16,362 bases of DNA from Entamoeba invadens IP1 (lineage: Eukaryota > Evosea > Mastigamoebida > Endamoebidae). Below, in pieces: positions 1 through 7,231 of this stretch. How positions within the stretch are numbered: position 1 is the stretch's first letter; each line of letters starts with the position of its first letter. The DNA lies in the NCBI RefSeq assembly GCF_000330505.1, contig NW_004443518.1:238901-255262 (forward strand), written 5' to 3'. A program made the position numbers and the translations under genes. The notes beneath the pieces were generated by a model that saw only the letters and a program-made list of their open reading frames with translations, was not told the origin of the DNA and did not search any database.

Positions 1-798
1 AAGTGATAACACTACATTTTTCGCAATTGTCATAGATTTCTTCACATCTCAGACACACACTTTCGTAGTGGTAATACCCTACATCACAAATCTCACATCC
101 TTTGGTTGTAAAAGTGGTGCAATTGACGTCAATAGAACTGACATAGAAATCTCTAAATATGATAACATCTTTTGTTGTCTCCGTTTGCTTCTTAATACAC
201 CTTCTCCCTATTTTGACATACAAATCGTCACAAACAACACATTCATTGTTTTCTACAATTTTGCATCCTTCAACAATCACACATTTCCCCAACATCAAAA
301 CTTGATTTAAATTTGGGCAATTATAACATAACCCACTCATGTACTCACACCCAAGCGAACCACACCCTTCACATGTCACACACTTGTTGTTGTCGATCCA
401 ATACCCATTTTCACACGAATCGCAAGTATTTGAGTTATTAACTATATTACATATTGTGCACTTATCATCAATAGTTGAGCACTCTTCACAAACACCATTG
501 TTGAGATAATATCCTATCATACATGATGTACACACATCCAAGTCACATGAAATGCAATTTCTTGTAAGACAACTTACGCAATTATTTTCAGTGTTGACAA
601 AATATCCATCAACACAACTTGTGCATTGGGTAGCAGAACCACATGTAGTACATTCACTCGGGCATGGTCTACAATACTCTTGGTGTACATAATTTCCACT
701 GGAACAAATGACACAACTCTGTGACGACTCATTATACTTGTAGCCTGAAGTACAGACCAAACAGCTGTCTTTGGAATTGCAAAAGTCGCAATTCTCAA
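1..798 (-). pseudogene. CxxC-rich (furin-like) surface protein, downstream part, open at left edge
   Basis: Reading the minus strand from about 796 down to 2 gives about 265 codons without a stop. They contain about 18 CxxC pairs (CDFC, CLVC, CVIC, CRPC, CTTC, CTSC and others) and repeated G-Y-[YFW] turns such as DGYFVN, IGYYLNN and ENGYWID. This is the growth-factor-receptor/furin-like cysteine-rich repeat pattern common in Entamoeba surface proteins and in the extracellular part of its transmembrane kinases. The segment has no start codon of its own: its first in-frame Met is deep inside a repeat. It continues the protein of 811-1770 in another frame, displaced by an 11-bp tandem duplication at 788-809. 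No membrane span or kinase domain is seen before the window ends. The repeat assignment is secure; a kinase at the far end is only a guess. Confidence 0.85.
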
Positions 799-809
799 AC
801 AATTTTCAA
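788..809 (-). repeat. 11-bp imperfect tandem duplication causing a frameshift
   Basis: On the minus strand, TTGAAAATTGT (809-799) is followed directly by TTGAGAATTGC (798-788), with 9 of 11 bases equal. Eleven is not a multiple of three, so the extra copy shifts the frame. Discounting one copy makes the frame run from the middle segment into the downstream CxxC segment and read IENCDFC, the expected repeat spacing. This is the simplest explanation for the change of frame here. Confidence 0.8.
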
Positions 810-810
810 T

Positions 811-1770
811 TCAATTTTTGCAATTTAATCCTTTGACAAAATATTTGTTATTAACTGGACAAGTCGCACACTTTATTTCATCTTCTTTGTAATAGATAGA
901 GGCATTGTTGCACTTATTACATGAATACGAGTTCTCACAAACATCACATTCTTCAACACAACTCTCACACAATTTCGTAGTTGTGTTGTAATACATCTTA
1001 TTGGCACATAAAGTACATCCGTCTATTGTACATTGATTGCACTTCCCATAGTCCGAGCATGGACTGCACAACTTTTCGTTGTTTAAATAAAACCCCGTTT
1101 TACATGTTAAACACTCCGTTTCTAAACATTTTGAACAGCCAGTTAATGTGCATGGCAAACACTTTGAATCTTTTAAATAATAACCGTCTATACACTCAGT
1201 ACAAATTGAAGCGCTTGTACATAACTTGCATATCGAATTGCATTTATAACAGTCGTTACCACTAAAATAATACCCCAACTCTGTTTCACAAAAGTCACAG
1301 CGTGAGAGTTCAGAACGATATTTGTAATTTGCACTACATGCAGTGCATTTATAAATATCACATTGGTAGCACTCTCCATAGTACTGACATGTCTGACACT
1401 GTCCATCTATTAATATATAACCATCTATACACTTTTGACACGTTGTCTCACTGTCACATACTTCACAATTGTTGACTTGATGTCTACACCTTGGTGTACA
1501 CATAGTTGAAACGCCCATTTCATTCATTTCAAATGGTCCGCTATAGTAGCAACGATTTTGAAAATTGTAATTATATGGCATACAATTTTCTGTTATTGTA
1601 TAGGTAATGAGACAATTAGTTCTTGATCCCGATTCTTTATAATAATAATTCTTCACATATTTATCCCCTAAACAATCTCTTCGCAAATTATATGCATATA
1701 TATTTTCAATTCCATAACTTTCATCGACGTCTATAGTGTTCGTTATTTCCCACATATTACTACCAATGGA
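811..1770 (-). pseudogene. CxxC-rich surface protein, middle part, cut off by the MULE upstream and a TGA downstream
   Basis: The open frame enters from the transposon at 1770 (codons for S-I-G-S-N before the Met at 1755) and ends at TGA 813-811. The Met at 1755 is internal, not a true start: the frame joins exactly to residue 253 of the upstream half at 5546-6304 once the MULE and one target-site copy are discounted. A linker of about 90 residues (IENIYAYNLRRDC, NCMPYNYNF) leads into 19 CxxC pairs (CEVC, CQKC, CQTC, CYQC, CTAC and others) spaced as in furin-like repeats, with the usual G-Y-Y/F after every second pair. Such domains are extracellular and disulphide-bonded. The terminal TGA stands where the repeat pattern expects Cys (NCKN-stop-IENC). 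The segment cannot be expressed as a normal secreted protein because its signal peptide lies beyond the 3.8-kb insertion. Confidence 0.88.
1760..1770 (+). repeat. Target-site duplication of the MULE, left copy
   Basis: CTACCAATGGA here is repeated exactly at 5544-5554, just outside the other end of the element. MULEs typically make 8-11 bp duplications. The site lies in the codons for S-I-G of the interrupted surface-protein gene. Confidence 0.9.
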
Positions 1771-1777
1771 TTAGGGA

Positions 1778-2035
1778 ACATTTCACCTAAAGACATTTCA
1801 CCAAATTCTTTCCAAAACTTTCTTTTTTGTATTTTATCAATAAAATTTAAAAATATAAAACGAGAGTTAGTATTTGGTCATATTGTTTCAAAAAATTACA
1901 CATTTTTATTTTTTTGTTCTGTCAGTTTTAACACTAACAATTTCAAACCAACTTATTTGACACTACATAAATTAAATTACCCAAAAATACAAAATTTAAA
2001 ACAAGCTATTTCAAAACTAATTATTCAAACGAATA
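1778..2035 (+). repeat. MULE left terminal inverted repeat (258 bp)
   Basis: It reads ACATTTCACCTAAAG inward to the CGAATA ending at 2035. By eye it is the exact reverse complement of 5277-5534, including homopolymer lengths (T7, A6 and T6 runs). Similarity stops abruptly after 2035, where the left continues ATCAC and the right continues TATATT. Confidence 0.93.
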
Positions 2036-2320
2036 ATCACAACCATCTTCATAAAGTATTTAAATATATAAAAATAATTAAATATATATTGTTATTTACA
2101 CTTAATTAAAATCATAACAATTTTAATTTACTCACGTTTTTATATAATTATTATCACAAATAAAAACACATAAAAATCCATAATAATTATAAAAATTGAA
2201 ACACAATTAAATTAAATAAATTACAATTTTATGTCACTTTTTATTAAAATGTAATTGAATTGTTAATTATTTTTGTGACTTTAATTATGACTATAAATAA
2301 TTTTTAATTATATTGTATTT

Positions 2321-3931
2321 ATGTGTAGTACGATGAGTATCAATAGTCAAAGAGATAAGGAGTTACCTGTTGTTGATGGATATTTATTTCACCCAATAAA
2401 TAAAAGGAGAATGAATTTTAGATGTTCTGTTAAAGGTTGTCGAGTTACTATTAACAAACAAAAAGATGGTACCTTTTTGTATGGCAGAAATAACGTTCAT
2501 AAACACGAAAAACAAAATTTATTAAAAAAGAATTATATAAATTTTATAAGAAAAGATCTCAAAACTAATAAAGCTAAATCAACTCCAAGAAGAATTCTTA
2601 TAAGAAAATATACTCGTAGTTCAATAGGTATGAAGTCTGAAACATTGGAAAAATATGTTCAACGAAACTTACCAACAAAAAAGAACCGAAAACATGTGAA
2701 GAAATTGATTTATCTGTAGGTGAATCAAAACTTTTTTTAAAAGTGATGACTCAAACATCTTCATCTTTGGGGATACAGAACAATTAATGATGCTTGCTAG
2801 GTGCACATCTGTTATGATGGATGGTACTTTTCAAAGTTGTCCCCGTCAATTTTATCAATTATATACAATTCACTGCCAATTAAAAAATGGCCAAATATAT
2901 CCCATTTTGCATTGTTTGATGAAGAAAAAAACAATAATTATCTATAAACAACTTGTCACAGCAATTGAAAAATTAATAAAAGAACAGAATTGCAATGCAA
3001 CTTGTTTCGAACGAGATATTGATATAATAACCGATTTTGAAAATTCTCTTATTTCTGTTTTAAAAGAATTTAAAAAAGTTAAACACCATGGTTGTATGTT
3101 TCACCAACGTCAAGCAATAAACAAGTATATAAATACGTTGGGGTTGAAAGAAAAATATTGGAATGATGGAGATTTCAGATAATTAATTAAGATGTTAGAA
3201 GCCGTTTGTTACATAAAACCTTGTGATATTGAATTTGCTGTAAATTTCGTTGGTGCACTCTACGTCCACACAATTGATTTTAATAAGGTTTTTGAATATT
3301 TTAAAAGAGTGTGGGTGTATGGACTATATCCGATTGAACTTTGGTGTCAATATATGAGAGAGAAGAGAACCAACAATGATTGTGAAGTTTATCATTCAAC
3401 ACTTTCGAGATTATTAGTTTTATCCAACCCTTCATTTTGGAAGTTTGTTGAGACAATTGAAGGCGTTATTGATGAAACCAAAAAGAATTATCACAAAGCT
3501 TTAAATGGATACTTTAAACCAAAAAACAGAAAGCAAGATGAAGTAAACGAATTGTCGAAAAATTTGACTATCAACTATTATTGTGAAGAACTTAACTTGG
3601 AAGAATTTTTAAAAAAGACGATACAAGCAACTGACAAACTTAATATGGAAGTATTTTTTGATTTTCCAGAAAACGAAGAAAAATCGGACAATGATGAAAT
3701 GATGCTAGAAATACACGAAGAAGAAACGTGTTATCATATATCAGAAGAAATGACAGATCATTATTCGAGTTGTGTTCAAGGTGTTGCAATGGAAATTGAA
3801 GAACAAAATGATATATTTAAATGTGATAAACATATTACAACAAGTGTTAAAAAAAAAGAAAACGGCGTCTTTCTTTGATTCAAAAAATTGACAGAGAATT
3901 TAAAGAAAATCGCAACTTAAATGAGTATTGA
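2321..3931 (+). pseudogene. MULE transposase, FLYWCH zinc finger + DDE domain, degraded
   Basis: DNA-cutting and joining enzyme of the element. Segment 1 (2321-2719) has a FLYWCH-like finger, DGYLFHP...FRC-x4-C...HKHE, the usual N-terminal DNA-binding module of many MULE transposases. The frame then appears to change in the A6 run near 2677-2682 (EEIDLSVGESKLF) and again in the T7/A4 run at 2732-2741 (FKSDDSNIFIFGDTEQL), leading into the catalytic domain. Likely catalytic residues are Asp in MMDGTF (2820-2822), Asp in IITDFE (3033-3035) and Glu in TNNDCEVYH (3384-3386); CMFH lies between the last two. A lone in-frame TAA at 3180-3182 (GDFR-stop-LIKMLEAV) interrupts the domain. The acidic tail stops at 3878, but a shift in the A9 run (3849-3857) would give a basic tail ending at 3931. 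Family call is firm; the exact shift points are approximate. Confidence 0.88.
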
Positions 3932-5276
3932 TATATGTTCGTGTTTATAATAACTGTTTAATATAATAACATTTAAATTGAAACATAATTAATATAGATT
4001 CTTTATATACAAACAAAATTATTTGTTTGTTTTTTATTGATTATTGAATAAATAAAAACAGTTTGAAGAGTTTTTTATATTGTAAAATTGTTTTTTGAAC
4101 TTGTTTTTTATTTGAAACCAACTAATAATTAAGATATAAAACAATTTAGTATCTTGTATTTGAATCTAAAATTTATGTTTGATTAAAACGGGTATTTATT
4201 TCTTGGAACAAACTTTTAATATTAAACAAACTTTCTATTCACACATTTTTAACAAATTGGCATATTTGACTGTAATTAATTATTATAATATATATTGATA
4301 AATATAATATTTCATTTAATTGTTTAAAAGCTTTCTGAAGTTTTTAATTGTTCAAAATAACATTATTGATCTCAAAACATTGAAGTTCCAATTTTAAAAA
4401 TGAATATCTTAAAACATTGTAAATATTTTAAGATAAGCAATAATAATAATATTAAAAAAATATAAATCATGTTTTTAATTGATTTTTAAAATATAGCTTA
4501 TAAAATGCAAATAGAATAAGTATCATATTACGTGATAATCAAACATTAAATATAATATTCGTTTGATGCATTTAACCTTAACTTGTTTGTAAACAATATA
4601 ATTGTATAATTTAAAAATTGTTAAATCATCTTTATACAAAAGTTGTTATTTAATTATTATTTAAATATCAAGTATTTAATGTGATAAACTTTTTTGAAAA
4701 AAACAGTTTAATTTATTAAATAAAATATTAAAATAAAATAAAATTGATAATATAAACTTTGTTATATTCAAATATTATTCATAAGATTTTTTATGAACCG
4801 ACTTTGATTTCAATTTGAATATTAGTTTTTATAATTGAATTTGGTTTTACATTAAAAATTGTGATAGAGTTTGTTGTAAAACGATGTCCCAGTCGCCAAC
4901 GTTGTCCTTTTTATCAATTTATACACAAATATTTGTTTAAAACCCCGGGAATAAGGTAAAAGTTGAAAAATTTGGGAAAAAACTGAAACGAAGTTTTTTA
5001 TATTTCGAACATGATCCCGATATTATCCAATTTTCATTGACCAAAAAGCCCAGGACAACTTTGGCGACGGGACAACATTTTCCGACCAACTCTTATTGAT
5101 TTAATATTTTTATAAATATGATTAAAAATAGATATTAAATTAACTATATTATTTATTGCAATTATGTGAATAATTATTATTTATATCCATATTTATCATT
5201 GTAACAATATAATTAATTTGTAATAAAAAAAATATTTTCTTTTTAAAGTCTTATGTGTTCATTAAATGAAAATATA
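3932..5276. other. Non-coding 3' half of the MULE
   Basis: About 1.3 kb of A+T-rich sequence between the transposase relic and the right TIR. I see no credible coding region on either strand. It contains a hairpin (stem 4405-4414 / 4426-4435, TATCTTAAAA against TTTTAAGATA) and the distinct 228-bp inverted-repeat unit at 4866-5093. Confidence 0.7.
4866..5093. mobile_element. Nested 228-bp MITE-like inverted-repeat unit
   Basis: The ends are imperfect inverted repeats of about 45 bp. The left reads GATGTCCCAGTCGCCAACG and the right, reverse-complemented, reads ATGTTGTCCCGTCGCCAAAG; both continue into GTTGTCCT. Outward both reach [A]GAGTT next to TA (4865-4866 and 5094-5095), which would suit a TA target duplication of the Tc1/mariner/pogo type. 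The unit is visibly richer in G+C than its surroundings and has no coding potential. An internal regulatory region of the MULE is the alternative. Confidence 0.6.
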
Positions 5277-5534
5277 TATTCGTTTGAATAATTAGTTTTG
5301 AAATAGCTTGTTTTAAATTTTGTATTTTTGGGTAATTTAATTTATGTAGTGTCAAATAAGTTGGTTTGAAATTGTTAGTGTTAAAACTGACAGAACAAAA
5401 AAATAAAAATGTGTAATTTTTTGAAACAATATGACCAAATACTAACTCTCGTTTTATATTTTTAAATTTTATTGATAAAATACAAAAAAGAAAGTTTTGG
5501 AAAGAATTTGGTGAAATGTCTTTAGGTGAAATGT
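5277..5534 (-). repeat. MULE right terminal inverted repeat (258 bp)
   Basis: It is the reverse complement of 1778-2035, with no difference found by eye. Beyond it, 5535-5543 reads CCCTTTCCC and differs from the left terminus. A short minus-strand open frame continues from the interrupted host gene into this repeat for seven codons (RGKGHFT) before TAA. Confidence 0.93.
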
Positions 5535-5543
5535 CCCTTTCCC

Positions 5544-5554
5544 CTACCAATGGA
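5544..5554 (+). repeat. Target-site duplication of the MULE, right copy
   Basis: CTACCAATGGA is identical to 1760-1770. In the host gene's minus-strand frame it encodes S-I-G, as does the left copy. Confidence 0.9.
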
Positions 5555-6304
5555 AAGAGTGTCAAATTTCGACGCCCCCATATTTTTGAATGCAGCAAAA
5601 TCAAGTTGTTCTATGTCTTCCATACCAGTTATATTCACTAATGATGTGTCACTTTCAAATAAATAAGTTGGCAATGTTTTTAACCCGTTTAAATTTATGT
5701 CAGTTAAAGACCCCATATAGCCAAATGAACCTCTAGAAACACTAGAAAGTCCATTTGGGAAAAAGAGTCTTTTTATGTTGCTGTCGCCATAAAAGCCTAG
5801 TTCCCCAACATCAATTGTTTTAGTTCCAAAAATGAATTGGGAGACTGAAGAATATGAAATAGCCTTATATTTTATTGAACCAACATCTGCCATTATTATA
5901 CTCACCAATTGTATTGTTGAATAAAAGACTTCAGAATCCAATGCTCCTATGCCTCTCACATTGATTGTGCGAAGATTCGAGTTTGCAAAGCAACTGGCAC
6001 CTATTGAATTATATCCATAAGGAGAAACGACACTCTCAACTGTCGAAAAATAAAAAGACTCACTCGACAAAGTAACAGGATAGGTACTTCTAAATGTGAT
6101 GGACTTTATTACTTTGTTATAATAAAACAGTCGGTTATATATTACATAACATCTAGCATTGACTATGTAATCTTGACATGTAGATACCACTGATGAAATG
6201 TCACTACTTGTTAATGTTGATGATGCACAAGTCACTTCGCATTTAGTCGACGCATTATAACATGAAATTATAAACATAAAAGTCAATATTTGGAAGAATA
6301 TCAT
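5545..6304 (-). pseudogene. BspA-like LRR surface protein, N-terminal part, split by the MULE
   Basis: The start is the ATG at 6304-6302, supported by an immediate signal peptide (MIFFQILTFMFIISCYNAS) and a typical upstream core promoter. The host-derived part is 253 residues, ending at S-I-G (5546); seven more codons come from the transposon. After the signal peptide are a few Cys and then BspA/LRR_5-like repeats with F/Y-x-N/S-x-L-x-x-I-x-L/V pattern, for example CFANSNLRTINV, SFGYMGSLTDINLNGL and AFKNMGASKFDTLSIG. The next codons of the ancestral gene lie at 1761 and below, where the protein becomes CxxC-rich. The full product was therefore a secreted or membrane-anchored LRR + furin-like protein of more than about 830 residues. 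Such architecture suggests a receptor or adhesin; ligand and function cannot be read from the sequence. The remaining fragment could still be secreted if transcribed. Confidence 0.85.
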
Positions 6305-6312
6305 TGTTAATG

Positions 6313-6348
6313 TGTAATTTTTATTTGATAATTCAAGTTTTAAATAAT
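6313..6348 (-). promoter_or_regulatory. Probable core promoter of the LRR pseudogene
   Basis: On the minus strand, ATTATTTAAAAC (6348-6337) resembles the Entamoeba TATA-like GTATTTAAA. AAAAATTACA (6322-6313) resembles the initiator AAAAATTCA. They lie in the expected order and end 8 bases before the ATG at 6304, in line with the very short leaders of Entamoeba mRNAs. Confidence 0.5.
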
Positions 6349-7223
6349 ATTAATAAATTATATATTGATTCTGGTTAATAATAACTGCACACAGTTTTCG
6401 AACATTTGGGTTACAAATTTTGAGTTAATGAACTGTTTGATTTGCTATGTATAATATCATTATCATATTTGAAAAAATATTATTAAAACATGGAATTATC
6501 GATTTTTGTTTTTTTAAATTTTAGTATATAAAATATAATACTTTACAATATATTATTATATATATTATATTTTGTCATTGTGTGTGAAGTAACATTTTTG
6601 AATTATTTAAAATAACATTTCAATAAAATACACAAAAAACTACACTTACTCTTTTTAAATAAATTGGTTTTAACCATTTTTTTATAATTATTTGTCTTTA
6701 TTAATACTATTGAAACATGTGATAAATAACTAAAACTACAACAGTAATACAACAACTAAGTAATATATTTTGTCAATAAATATAATTTGTATTATACTAA
6801 TTATCATAATTATCTAAATAAATAAAATCATAATACAAACAAACAAAAATAAAATTTTGTTTGTAATACGCAACATATCGTTAGTTATTATTTATGTATT
6901 TTTGATAATAAATGGTTGCCCATAAAACAATATTGATTACACTTGGATTTTTTGAATAAAGAGCAATAAAATACTAAGTCAAAATTCTAATCACAATAAA
7001 TTGTATAACAATAAATTAAAACTAATATCCCAATTTCTCTGTCAAAACAACAAATAAATTGTTATTTTAGTTGATGTTATGTATCAATTGATATCAATAT
7101 TTCTAAATACATGATTTAGATCTTTGTATCTAATAATTGTAATATCTCAATAAAATGATTTATAGTGATAAATTACTATGACCAAAATACACAAAAAAAC
7201 ACACTCCAAATAAAACCAAAACG
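6349..7223. other. Intergenic A+T-rich region, no gene seen
   Basis: About 0.9 kb between the start of the LRR pseudogene and the 3' end of the VIT/VWA gene, both on the minus strand. No coding region, RNA gene or inverted-repeat element was recognised. It should hold upstream control sequences of the LRR gene, but nothing beyond the core promoter can be supported. Confidence 0.6.
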
Positions 7224-7231
7224 AAAAATTA
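7224..7231 (-). promoter_or_regulatory. Likely 3'-end (polyadenylation) motif of the VIT/VWA gene
   Basis: TAATTTTT on the minus strand overlaps the TAA stop. Entamoeba 3' ends use a TAATT-type motif close to the stop codon, followed by a T-rich tract; a T/G-rich stretch does follow here. Confidence 0.4.

Larger units (their letters stand above)
1771..5543 (+). mobile_element. Mutator-like DNA transposon (MULE) with long TIRs
   Basis: The element is about 3.77 kb, bounded by inverted repeats of at least 258 bp and flanked by an exact 11-bp direct repeat. It carries a plus-strand transposase relic (2321 to about 3931) with a FLYWCH-type zinc finger and a MULE-family DDE domain. The rest is A+T-rich and non-coding: 2036-2320 before the transposase and 3932-5276 after it, the latter containing a separate inverted-repeat unit (4866-5093). 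The outermost bases differ between ends: TTAGGGAACATTTC at the left against GGGAAAGGGACATTTC at the right, read inward. The insertion splits a minus-strand LRR/CxxC gene. Entamoeba genomes are known to carry Mutator superfamily elements. With several transposase lesions this copy is probably non-autonomous now. Confidence 0.93.

Noticed and set aside
574..798. Minus-strand open frame of 74 residues
   Set aside because: It is a shadow of the CxxC-rich frame at 1-798; the cysteine-repeat frame is clearly the real one.
811..813. TGA at a Cys position read as a possible selenocysteine codon
   Set aside because: The frame is also shifted by the adjacent duplication, and no supporting RNA element is visible.
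788..813. An intron bridging the two CxxC frames
   Set aside because: The cysteine-rich coding runs to within a few bases on both sides, leaving no room for an Entamoeba intron, and no GTTTGT...TAG pair is present.
981..1265. Plus-strand open frame of 94 residues
   Set aside because: Antisense shadow of the CxxC repeats on the minus strand.
5251..5604. Minus-strand open frame of 117 residues
   Set aside because: It covers the right TIR of the MULE and a few bases of the host gene in the wrong frame.
6427..6434. AATGAACT, matching the E. histolytica GAAC promoter element
   Set aside because: It lies on the opposite strand and about 125 bp upstream of the start, outside the usual core arrangement, so it may be chance.
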